Program-made: the position numbers and the translations under genes
Shown: in pieces, positions 15,939 through 23,282 of the stretch
How positions within the stretch are numbered: the first letter of the stretch is position 1
Layout: every line of letters begins with the position of its first letter
The notes under the pieces: generated by a model
Databases searched by the model: none
What the model was told of the DNA's origin: nothing
The model's input: only the letters and a program-made list of their open reading frames with translations
From: Lactonifactor sp050944855
Lineage (GTDB): Bacteria > Bacillota > Clostridia > Lachnospirales > Lachnospiraceae
Direction: 5' to 3'
Length of the DNA stretch: 64,000 nucleotides
Assembly (NCBI GenBank): GCA_050944855.1
Contig: JBMNRU010000003.1
Coordinates: forward strand, 62,001 to 126,000

Positions 15939-16514
15939 TTAGAAGTCTGTACGAATAGAAGGAAAATCAAATTCTTTTCCTAAAATGGTCTGAAAATCTC
16001 CGGATAATTCCACAGATGCCGGTGTCAGAATAAATATGTAGCTGGCTACCTGCTGAAGAGTACCGCCCAGTGAATAACAGGAACCGGAACAGAAGTCAAT
16101 AATACGCTGCGCCAGATCCACATCCATTCCTTCCAGATTCAACAAAACCGTACATCCATCAATCAGGTTATCTGCAATCTCTCTGGTGTCTTCCATAGAA
16201 GTAGGCTTGATCACACAGACTTCCATTCCTGTGGTCGGTTTCTTTGCAGAACGCATCGGCGTAATCTTCGAAGAAGATTTTGCCGGTTTTACTGCTTTGC
16301 TCGTTGTCTTTTCAGACTTTGCAGTAAAGGCTTTGTTTGTCTTTACCGGTTCGTCGTCTTCATCATCCAAATCTTCTTTCATTTTATTAAAAAATCGTTT
16401 ACGAGGCTTTTCATCTTCAAAATCATCTAATTCATCATCAAAGAACTCGTCGTCATAATCGTCATAGTCATCATTTAGTTTAATGGCATCTAAAAACTTA
16501 TCTAATACACCCAT
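15939..16514 (-). CDS. sepF: Cell division protein SepF
   Basis: A 191-residue FtsZ-membrane anchor. The N-terminal 12 residues (MGVLDKFLDAIK) can form the membrane-binding amphipathic helix. A long acidic, lysine-rich low-complexity linker covers about 15-95. The C-terminal SepF core (about 98-190) has VCVIKPTSMEDTREIADNLIDGCTVLLNLEG and YSLGGTLQQVASYIFILTP. SepF polymerises on membranes and bundles FtsZ filaments. It lies between yggS and ylmH, the conserved dcw-tail order. Confidence 0.95.
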   Translation of the reverse strand: MGVLDKFLDAIKLNDDYDDYDDEFFDDELDDFEDEKPRKRFFNKMKEDLDDEDDEPVKTNKAFTAKSEKTTSKAVKPAKSSSKITPMRSAKKPTTGMEVCVIKPTSMEDTREIADNLIDGCTVLLNLEGMDVDLAQRIIDFCSGSCYSLGGTLQQVASYIFILTPASVELSGDFQTILGKEFDFPSIRTDF

Positions 16515-16549
16515 CTTTATCTCCTATATTTGCTATTTATCCTTTTCTT

Positions 16550-17245
16550 CTAAACCGTATAATCTCTGGCACCAAATATACCGGTGCCCACTCTAACCAT
16601 GGTTGCACCCTCTTCGATAGCCACTTCGTAATCACCGGTCATACCCATACTAAGGACGTTCATAGTAACATTATTAATGTTTTTTTCCTGGATGTCAACA
16701 CTTAATTGTTTCAATGTTCTGAAAATACCCCGGTTTTCCTGGGCATCTTCTACATAAGGTGCAATGGTCATCAGACCTTTCACCGTAATGCCGGGAAGCG
16801 TTGCGATCTCCTGAATAAAAGGAAGCGTTTCCGAAACTGTGATGCCGAATTTACTGTCTTCCTCTGCCACATTCACTTCTGCCAGCACAGGCATCTTAAT
16901 CCCTTTCTTGATTGCTTCTTCACTGATCGCCTCTGCCAGACGCAAAGAATCAACGGAGTGAATCAAGCAGGCTCTCCCAACTACATATTTTACCTTATTT
17001 CTCTGCAAATGTCCAATCATATGCCAATTCAGATTTGTGGGGAGCACTTCATATTTGTCCCGCAGTTCCTGAGGCTTGTTCTCTCCAAAATCTATGGTTC
17101 CCGTAGGAAGAAGCTCTTCGATCATCGATACCGGTTTGGTTTTGCTGACTGCAATCAAAGTAACCTCACTTCTGTCCCGTCCTGCCCGTCTGCAGGCTTT
17201 CTGCACATTTTCTTCCACTCTTGCCAGATTTTCTACAATGCTCAT
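16550..17245 (-). CDS. yggS: YggS-family pyridoxal phosphate homeostasis protein
   Basis: A 231-residue alanine-racemase-fold PLP protein (YlmE in Bacillus). The PLP lysine is in LIAVSKTKP (about residue 35), with FGENKPQEL and HMIGHLQRNKVK following and MGMTGDYEVAIEEGATMVRVGTGIFG near the end. It carries PLP and buffers B6 pools without a known catalytic reaction. It is next to sepF as in many Firmicutes. Confidence 0.95.
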   Translation of the reverse strand: MSIVENLARVEENVQKACRRAGRDRSEVTLIAVSKTKPVSMIEELLPTGTIDFGENKPQELRDKYEVLPTNLNWHMIGHLQRNKVKYVVGRACLIHSVDSLRLAEAISEEAIKKGIKMPVLAEVNVAEEDSKFGITVSETLPFIQEIATLPGITVKGLMTIAPYVEDAQENRGIFRTLKQLSVDIQEKNINNVTMNVLSMGMTGDYEVAIEEGATMVRVGTGIFGARDYTV

Positions 17246-17256
17246 TTTTCTTTCTC

Positions 17257-18624
17257 CTAATATATAATTTCTTCTTCTTTTACACTGCTTTCATTTAAAA
17301 CAATATTATCGAACTGAGCAATTCCGTATGCTGTATTGGATTCTACAATGCAATACTCTTCATTTTGATCGATGATATTGACCTTTCTGAAAACTGCATA
17401 TCCTTTATTAATGTTGTAGACTCCTTCCAGTGTGGCGGTATCTTTTACGGTAAACTGTTCATTCGAGTCCGAACGTATCAGAATGTCTCCCTCTTCAAAG
17501 ACTGACTTATCAATATAATAATAACCGTCTTTCAATTCATAGAGAGCCGTTGTGATAAACTCTGCACGGGTTTCCCCTTTCTTATTCTTCGTTTGTTTTA
17601 AAAAACCGGCTTCATCCCGATTATCCCCCTGCGTCATAAAGCTTTCCGGAATAATGTAAAACTCTTTGGTAACTACGGATGACATGGGGATTTTTAATCC
17701 GGTCTTTGTATTGGTTACTAACTCAATATCTACAAACCGGTCAGAGGCATAGCGAATCATACCATTTACGAAATCCAGCTTTGCCAGCTTCTGCCCCTCT
17801 TTTTCCATAATGGAAATCTGGCCGTTCTGCGTTGCTCCGTCTTTCAGAAATTTCACGCGGATGCTTGTCCTGTCTTCTAATACCTTAGCCTGTTTATCTG
17901 TCAGCGGTATCACCACCGACCATTTTTCACTTGTAATTAATTTGTAGACATCATCACCGGTTTTGATCTTTTTAGCGGTAATCAGATCCTGTTCCTTGTA
18001 TGACGCCTTATTGAAATCATCAGCGGTAATATCCTCAGCAGATTTATTTTCATATCCATCTTTAGAATAAATGACAATGCCGTCTGCACTGGCATTATAG
18101 AGCGTTTTGCTGCCAAAGGCAACCGATTCACTGTTTCTTACATCATCCACAGAAGCCAGAACCGTTCCCTCTAATTCATATTTCAGACTGTAGGTGTCTG
18201 AAAAATTATTGGACGAAAAATTAGCGGAAAATTTTGCAATCTGAGAACGGATCCTTGACAGATCCTCCTCTCCCAATTCCACATTCTGGATAATTTCCTG
18301 GGTATCTCCCACGGCATAGACGGTTCCGGTCTTTCTTACTTTACTGCCCTCTCTTGCATAATAAGTCACATAGCCCGGACTTCCTGACTGAACGAGCTGT
18401 TCTTCTCTTACTATAATACCTGTATACGTCTCATTCTTCGTCAATGGGCCGGAGATTACCTGATAGGTGGTAACTCTCTCTGTGGTCATATACATAAACA
18501 TAGTACTGATCAGATAAATAAACAGCGCACCAAACAATAAAGTACCTATATTTAACGTAAGTACTTTTTTGATTCCCGTTATGATCTTCTTTATCAGATT
18601 AAAAATCTTATTAAAAAATGACAA
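17257..18624 (-). CDS. HlyD-like membrane-anchored protein heading the sepF operon
   Basis: A 455-residue protein with one N-terminal membrane helix (about 22-50) and a large extracytoplasmic part resembling HlyD/RND adaptor subunits: beta-barrel and lipoyl-like elements (TYYAREGSKVRKTGTVYAVGD) around a short helical stretch. No transporter gene is next to it. Its constant location before yggS-sepF in Lachnospiraceae suggests a role in envelope assembly or division, which is inference. The start is a TTG at 18624 with AAGGAG 8 nt upstream. The downstream yggS begins 11 nt later. Confidence 0.75.
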   Translation of the reverse strand: MSFFNKIFNLIKKIITGIKKVLTLNIGTLLFGALFIYLISTMFMYMTTERVTTYQVISGPLTKNETYTGIIVREEQLVQSGSPGYVTYYAREGSKVRKTGTVYAVGDTQEIIQNVELGEEDLSRIRSQIAKFSANFSSNNFSDTYSLKYELEGTVLASVDDVRNSESVAFGSKTLYNASADGIVIYSKDGYENKSAEDITADDFNKASYKEQDLITAKKIKTGDDVYKLITSEKWSVVIPLTDKQAKVLEDRTSIRVKFLKDGATQNGQISIMEKEGQKLAKLDFVNGMIRYASDRFVDIELVTNTKTGLKIPMSSVVTKEFYIIPESFMTQGDNRDEAGFLKQTKNKKGETRAEFITTALYELKDGYYYIDKSVFEEGDILIRSDSNEQFTVKDTATLEGVYNINKGYAVFRKVNIIDQNEEYCIVESNTAYGIAQFDNIVLNESSVKEEEIIY

Positions 18625-18659
18625 GTTCTTTACTCCTTAAAACTCTTACTTAAGTAACT

Positions 18660-18688
18660 ATTTTACCATTTTCTATCGGCCAATACAA
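18660..18688 (-). promoter_or_regulatory. Promoter of the HlyD-like/yggS/sepF/ylmH/aroB/lspA/rluD operon
   Basis: Minus strand TTGTAT (18683-18688), a 17-nt spacer and TAAAAT (18660-18665), 36 nt upstream of the TTG start. The next candidate promoter on this strand is beyond rluD, so seven genes probably share it. Confidence 0.6.
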
Positions 18689-18772
18689 CCTTAAAAATAA
18701 TGGTATAAATTCTATCATCTGGGTAAAACTAAAATCGAACCCATTGATTATAAGTGATAAGGAGGTATCTAC

Positions 18773-18979
18773 ATGGGAATAAAAGGACTGGATTGCACTG
18801 CCCTTACTTTAGTAATTGTCGGGGCGTTGAATTGGTTGTTAATCGCACTTTTTCGATTTGATCTGGTGGCATTTTTATTTGGAGATATGAGTTGGCTTAC
18901 CCGAATTGTGTATGGACTGGTAGGGGTTTGCGGACTGTATCTTTTTACATTTTATGGAAAAATAAGTGGGAAAGAATAA
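18773..18979 (+). CDS. DUF378 small membrane protein (YuzA-like)
   Basis: A 68-residue protein with two membrane segments (about 8-28 and 42-62) and the DUF378 signature GALNWLLIALFRFDLVAFLFG followed by RIVYGLVGVCGLY. The function of this family is unknown. The ATG has a perfect AAGGAGGT 7 nt upstream, supporting expression. It is monocistronic and divergent from the sepF operon. A long perfect inverted repeat lies 15 nt after its stop. Confidence 0.88.
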   Translation: MGIKGLDCTALTLVIVGALNWLLIALFRFDLVAFLFGDMSWLTRIVYGLVGVCGLYLFTFYGKISGKE

Positions 18980-18993
18980 AATTGCATCGTTTT

Positions 18994-19045
18994 TGCGTAT
19001 ATAAGAAGCGGTACAGCTTAGGCTGTACCGCTTCTTATATACGCA
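18994..19045. repeat. Perfect 24-bp inverted repeat with TTAG loop
   Basis: The left arm 18994-19017 (starts TGCGTATATAAG, ends GGTACAGC) and the right arm 19022-19045 are exact reverse complements separated by TTAG. Neither strand has a T-run after the stem, so it is not a textbook terminator, though it lies between two convergent genes. It could be a processed 3' end, a bidirectional pause or a palindromic mobile repeat. Confidence 0.85.
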
Positions 19046-19086
19046 TCGGCTTTGGCAAAAACCTGTCTTTATTTCATTTAAGGAAG

Positions 19087-19512
19087 TTACAAAGCTACAA
19101 CAACCTTCTCTTTCCATTCATCAGATAATGTTTCTTTGTTCTTTGACATGCTGATGATAAAAGTAATACCATACTGCTTACCAATATTCTCAAGCTGTTT
19201 CAGGGTACCTTCAATTTCATCTTCACGATCTTCTAATTTGGCTACTTTTAAAAAGCTGTCCAGATATACCTGCTCCAGATCGTGATCCTGAGAAATAATG
19301 CCGCAAACAAATCCAACAAATTCATCACTGTTCTTTAATGGAAACTGAGATACCTCAATCAGTCTAATTTTGTTGTTGAGCTCATACATATGTTTTGTAC
19401 TTTTATCTAAATACACGATATTTCCATTTACCGTTTTGATCGCTGCATTCGCTCTGTCTAATAGTTCTTTTGTTTTACCTTTTCCTTTATCTCCAACAAT
19501 TAACTGAACCAT
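19087..19512 (-). CDS. Small P-loop protein of unknown function
   Basis: A 141-residue protein with an N-terminal Walker A-type loop GDKGKGKT (residues 7-14), a following helix and no recognisable Walker B carboxylate. The rest is Glu/Lys-rich alpha/beta sequence with ITFIISMSKNKE near residue 115. It looks like a minimal P-loop NTPase domain; I recall similar short proteins in Lachnospiraceae genomes, sometimes labelled PilT-like without support. It has its own promoter (19577-19605) and an AGGAGG site, so it is an independent gene. No function is assigned. Confidence 0.75.
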   Translation of the reverse strand: MVQLIVGDKGKGKTKELLDRANAAIKTVNGNIVYLDKSTKHMYELNNKIRLIEVSQFPLKNSDEFVGFVCGIISQDHDLEQVYLDSFLKVAKLEDREDEIEGTLKQLENIGKQYGITFIISMSKNKETLSDEWKEKVVVAL

Positions 19513-19576
19513 CGCAACTTCCTCCTTAGATCGATTAGTATGTATTTTTTACAAAAAGTGTGTTTTGTTACGTTTA

Positions 19577-19605
19577 ATTATAGTGTATATTCACAAAAAT
19601 TACAA
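19577..19605 (-). promoter_or_regulatory. Promoter of the small P-loop gene
   Basis: Minus strand TTGTAA (19600-19605), a 17-nt spacer and TATAAT (19577-19582). The leader would be about 58 nt. Confidence 0.65.
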
Positions 19606-19631
19606 TGGTTAAATTAAAAAATCTGTAAAAT

Positions 19632-20696
19632 TTATGAATTAATATAACTCAACAGTTCATTCATACGCTCATAAAGATTATCCTTTGTTTTCGCATTTAA
19701 TACGATCGATATATAGGGTTTTCCGTATTCATTCTGCGTCATAATAGCCAGACAGGCACCGGCCCGGCTGGTGGTACCGGTCTTTCCTCCAAGCAAAGTG
19801 ACTCCCTTGGGAGCAGTCACTTCACCGGTAAGATATTTATCGCTGGCTTCCATATAAATGGATCCCGCACTGCCGTCCGCCTTGGTATAATTTACCGTAT
19901 AATTGCTCAGCTGTGTGATTTCAACAAATTCTTTATAGCTCATAGCTTTATTCAGCATTAAATAGATATCATACACGGTCGTGTAATGATCTTCATTATG
20001 AAGGCCGCTGGGATTTACAAAATGAGTGGAAGTCGCGCCCAATGCCTTTGCTTCTGCATTCATCATATCCACAAAAGCGGAAATGTCTCCTCCGCCCACA
20101 TGTTCTGCAATGGCCATAGCCGCATCATTTCCGGAATATACCAACAGACAGTGAAGCAATCGATCCATGGTAACGGTATCCCCTGCAGAAAAGCCAATAT
20201 TCTGAGAGCCTTCTTCCAGATTCATCGCGCTTTCAGGAATCGTAACGATATCATCCATATTCACATTCTCAAGAGCTACAATGGCGGTCATAATCTTTGT
20301 AATACTGGCCGGATAAGCTTTTTTATAAATTTCATCCGAGAACAATATGGTATGATCACTCAGATCAAAAAGTCCGCTCATTTCGTTATCCGAAGAATGG
20401 ACACCCTCCAATGTAACGCCATCGGCTCCCGTACATAGATCATGGGCAAATCCTGCCGCTGTCTGCGAACTGGCATCCAGGGTCTTTCCAAAAATTTCCG
20501 TTTCTGCTGAAAATGGCAGTACGGTATCTACTTCCTTCTCCTGCCGCAGATTCATAATGGCCAGAACTCCGGAAAGTCCTGCTATTACCATAAACAAAAG
20601 GAGAAACAAGGTTCGGCGGATCTGTCGTTTCCGCATCTCTTTTTTACGGAGTTCACGTTTTGATACTTGTTTTTTATTTTTATCTGTACATTTCAC
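19632..20696 (-). CDS. dacF: D-alanyl-D-alanine carboxypeptidase (PBP5/DacF type)
   Basis: A 354-residue penicillin-binding protein with one N-terminal membrane segment (about 27-48). The class A serine-peptidase motifs are complete: SxxK in YPASITKIMTAI (about residue 130), SGN in LLVYSGNDAAMAIAE (about 188-190), and KTG in LLGGKTGTTSRAG. It trims the terminal D-Ala from peptidoglycan stem peptides. The usual C-terminal PBP5 beta domain is missing or minimal. It overlaps the mgsA-like gene by 17 nt and closes the rod-shape operon. Confidence 0.93.
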   Translation of the reverse strand: MKCTDKNKKQVSKRELRKKEMRKRQIRRTLFLLLFMVIAGLSGVLAIMNLRQEKEVDTVLPFSAETEIFGKTLDASSQTAAGFAHDLCTGADGVTLEGVHSSDNEMSGLFDLSDHTILFSDEIYKKAYPASITKIMTAIVALENVNMDDIVTIPESAMNLEEGSQNIGFSAGDTVTMDRLLHCLLVYSGNDAAMAIAEHVGGGDISAFVDMMNAEAKALGATSTHFVNPSGLHNEDHYTTVYDIYLMLNKAMSYKEFVEITQLSNYTVNYTKADGSAGSIYMEASDKYLTGEVTAPKGVTLLGGKTGTTSRAGACLAIMTQNEYGKPYISIVLNAKTKDNLYERMNELLSYINS

Positions 20697-21075
20697 GCCA
20701 GTCTAATTCTCCTCTGTCTAATGATTTAATCAGTAATTCTGCAGATGCCAGATTTGTGGCCAGCGGAATGATATGGGTATCGCAAAGTCGGAAGATTCTA
20801 TCTTCATCCGGATCATGACGTCTTTTGGAGACTGGTTCACGAAGGAAAATGATCAAATCCATTTCGTTTTGTTCAATCAGAGCTCCCATTTGCTGTGCTC
20901 CGCCCAGATGTCCGGCTAAAAATTTGTGTATTTGCAGATTGGTAACTTCTTCGATCAGTCTGCCTGTTGTGCCTGTTGCATATAAAGTATGTCTGGAAAG
21001 AATGCCTCTGTATGCAATACAAAAATTTTGCATCAATTTCTTTTTTGAATCATGGGCAATTAATCCGATATTCAT
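20680..21075 (-). CDS. mgsA: Methylglyoxal synthase homologue lacking the catalytic aspartate
   Basis: A 131-residue MgsA-family protein. MgsA converts dihydroxyacetone phosphate to methylglyoxal. Conserved elements include IGLIAHDSKK (His/Asp near residues 8-9), the phosphate loop LYATGTTGRLI, HDPD (H87-D90) and IPLATNLASAELLI. However, the catalytic Asp of LGGDQQ (Asp71 in E. coli) is Ala60 here (HLGGAQQ); RDP has become REP and the preceding SGP is AGH. The base sequence confirms the GCA codon. It may be inactive or have another activity. It lies between rodA and dacF, the usual place of mgsA in Lachnospiraceae. Confidence 0.85.
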   Translation of the reverse strand: MNIGLIAHDSKKKLMQNFCIAYRGILSRHTLYATGTTGRLIEEVTNLQIHKFLAGHLGGAQQMGALIEQNEMDLIIFLREPVSKRRHDPDEDRIFRLCDTHIIPLATNLASAELLIKSLDRGELDWREMYR

Positions 21076-21101
21076 GCTTTCTCCTCCTTACTTTTTATCA
21101 T

Positions 21102-22232
21102 TTATGAAATCGTTTTGTTTGTATAGGTAGGATTTCTCTGCAGGCCAACATTCAGCACCAATCCCATACCAATATATAAACTAACCAAAGAAGTCAATCC
21201 GTAACTAAGAAATGGCAGCGGTGTTCCGGTATTAGGCATAATTGCCGTTGCCACGCATATATTTAAAAAGCTTTGAAGACCGACCAGTGTTCCTACACCG
21301 CAGCAGATCAGGGTTCCCGACAGATCCTTAGCCCGCCTGCCCATCCGTATGCACTCATATAGGATCAGCAGCAGCAATCCTAATATACAGCAGCAGCCTA
21401 CAAATCCAAGCTCTTCACCCGCTACTGCAAAGATAAAATCTGTATGGATCTGAGATACAAAGTTTCCTTTATTGGCAGAAGAAACTTCATTGTTATTCAA
21501 TCCTTTTCCGGTTAATTCTCCGGAACCGATAGCCGTAACGGAATTTGTCTGTTGGGCGATATCATCTGAATACTCTTCATTTTCCGGATACAGAAACGCC
21601 ATAATACGATTTCTCTGGTATTCCTTTATCAGTTTCTGATCCGGCTGCACGACAATGGCAAGAAATATGACGATCAGTGGTATCGCAATCAGTAAAACAC
21701 CACCGATAATCTTATAGCTTAATCCTGCGATATACATCAGAACACAGAAAAGTATAACAACAGTGATCGTATTTTTCAAGTCCGGCTGGATGTAAATCAG
21801 CAGCAGAGGAACGATTAACAGACCAATGGTTTTTAATATCGTTTTCGGTGTATTTAAGGTTTCTTCATGATCCATCAGATACCTGGCAAAAAATAGAATT
21901 AACAGAATTTTTGACAATTCTGTAGGCTGAAAACGAACAAAACCCAGATCAATCCATCTGGTAGCGCCGCCGGAGCTCTCTCCTGCCAGTCTGACTGCAC
22001 CAAGCATAACAATATTAACAATATAAATGATCCAATGAAAGTTAAGAATCCAGCTAAAATCCATAAGAGAGACGATTACCATTACAACAATTCCCAGGAT
22101 AACGCCCATCAGCTGTTTGGTCTGGAGGGAAGACTCCGCACTCCCTACCAACAGGACACCCAGGGCACTAATGGTAATTAACCATAATACTAATCTGAAG
22201 TTGTAGTCTTTTAGCTTGTAAAGTTTTATCAT
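21102..22232 (-). CDS. rodA: RodA/FtsW-family peptidoglycan glycosyltransferase
   Basis: A 376-residue SEDS protein with about ten membrane segments. Signature blocks: TRWIDLGFVRFQPTELSKILLILFFARY (about 88-115), IYIQPDLKNTIT, the large loop with GSGELTGKGLNN, HTDFIFAVAGEELGFVG (about 262-278) and PNTGTPLPFLSYGLTSLVSLYIGMGL at the C-terminus. RodA polymerises glycan strands for elongation with PBP2 (mrdA, five genes upstream). The start at 22232 has AAGGTG upstream and lies inside minE, giving a 65-nt overlap. Confidence 0.93.
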   Translation of the reverse strand: MIKLYKLKDYNFRLVLWLITISALGVLLVGSAESSLQTKQLMGVILGIVVMVIVSLMDFSWILNFHWIIYIVNIVMLGAVRLAGESSGGATRWIDLGFVRFQPTELSKILLILFFARYLMDHEETLNTPKTILKTIGLLIVPLLLIYIQPDLKNTITVVILFCVLMYIAGLSYKIIGGVLLIAIPLIVIFLAIVVQPDQKLIKEYQRNRIMAFLYPENEEYSDDIAQQTNSVTAIGSGELTGKGLNNNEVSSANKGNFVSQIHTDFIFAVAGEELGFVGCCCILGLLLLILYECIRMGRRAKDLSGTLICCGVGTLVGLQSFLNICVATAIMPNTGTPLPFLSYGLTSLVSLYIGMGLVLNVGLQRNPTYTNKTIS

Positions 22233-22413
22233 GTCTGCACCTTATTTCTATTTCGTCCTTATCTACGTTAAAATATTTTCCTGCTGCCTGAACCACATCA
22301 TTTTTTAACATGGTCATCATCTGGGGTGAACAGTTTAATCTTTCCGAAACCAGTAAAAGCTTCAGTCTATCTTTTGCAATGAGACCGGAATGACGCTTCC
22401 TGTTTAGAAACAC
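22168..22413 (-). CDS. minE: MinE, topological specificity factor
   Basis: An 81-residue MinE, slightly shorter than the 88 of E. coli. The anti-MinCD helix is visible (IAKDRLKLLLVSER, residues 13-26), followed by the dimerisation strands (VDKDEIEIRCR). MinE drives MinD off the membrane and so positions the septum. It lies 11 nt after minD. Its last 22 codons overlap the start of rodA, and the C-terminus (LQLQISIMVNYH) appears extended into that overlap. Confidence 0.9.
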   Translation of the reverse strand: MFLNRKRHSGLIAKDRLKLLLVSERLNCSPQMMTMLKNDVVQAAGKYFNVDKDEIEIRCRHDKTLQAKRLQLQISIMVNYH

Positions 22414-22424
22414 AAAACTCCCCC

Positions 22425-23216
22425 CTATTTACTTCTGAACATATGGCTGATACGTTTCAGGACACTGTTTTTTTCCTGCAGATTTAAAAGAGGAATCTCT
22501 TCTCCCACAAGACGCCTGCAGATATTATAAAACGCCTGTCCGGATAAATTATCACTTCCGCATAAAGGTTCTCCCTGATTGGTGGCAATTACCACTTTTT
22601 CATCATCCGGAACGGCACCTAAAAGCGGAACAGCCAGAATATCTGTCACATCTTCCACCGACATCATCTCCCCGCGGTCGACCATATCCATACGGATCTT
22701 ATTGACGATCAGCTGGATATCGCTCATTCCGCCGGCTTCTAAAAGCCCTATGATCCGGTCTGCGTCGCGAATGGCAGATACTTCCGGTGTGGTCACTACA
22801 ATGGCTTTTCCTGCACCGGCAACAGCATTTTTAAATCCCTGTTCGATTCCTGCCGGGCAATCCAGTAAAATATAGTCAAATTCTTCCTCCAGTTCCTGCG
22901 TCAGTTTGATCATCTGCTCCGGAGTTACTGCATTTTTATCTCTTGTCTGTGCGGAAGGCAGAAGGAACAGATTATTCATCTGCTTATCCTTGATCAATGC
23001 CTGTTTCAGACGACAGTTGCCCTCAATGACATCAATCAGATTGTAAACAATTCGATTTTCAAGGCCTAACACCACATCCAGATTCCGCAAACCAATATCG
23101 GTGTCCACAACAACTACCTTTTTGTTCAACGCGGCAAGTCCGAAACCGATATTTGCCACCGCAGTGGTCTTTCCCACTCCGCCTTTTCCTGACGTTACTA
23201 CTATTATTTCGCTCAT
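22425..23216 (-). CDS. minD: MinD septum-site ATPase
   Basis: A 263-residue deviant-Walker-A ATPase: GKGGVGKTT at 10-18, switch residues in VVVDTDIGLRNLDVVLG (about 36-52), and YILLDCPAGIEQG (about 115-127). The C-terminal amphipathic membrane-targeting helix is NSVLKRISHMFRSK. MinD recruits MinC and cycles with MinE. No minC is present between mrdA and minD or elsewhere in the window, although minC normally precedes minD. Confidence 0.95.
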   Translation of the reverse strand: MSEIIVVTSGKGGVGKTTAVANIGFGLAALNKKVVVVDTDIGLRNLDVVLGLENRIVYNLIDVIEGNCRLKQALIKDKQMNNLFLLPSAQTRDKNAVTPEQMIKLTQELEEEFDYILLDCPAGIEQGFKNAVAGAGKAIVVTTPEVSAIRDADRIIGLLEAGGMSDIQLIVNKIRMDMVDRGEMMSVEDVTDILAVPLLGAVPDDEKVVIATNQGEPLCGSDNLSGQAFYNICRRLVGEEIPLLNLQEKNSVLKRISHMFRSK

Positions 23217-23282
23217 ATACCATCCTCCTGAAATCTAAAGTTGTATTTATCTAACGGTACATTAGAAATCATCTGCGGTATC

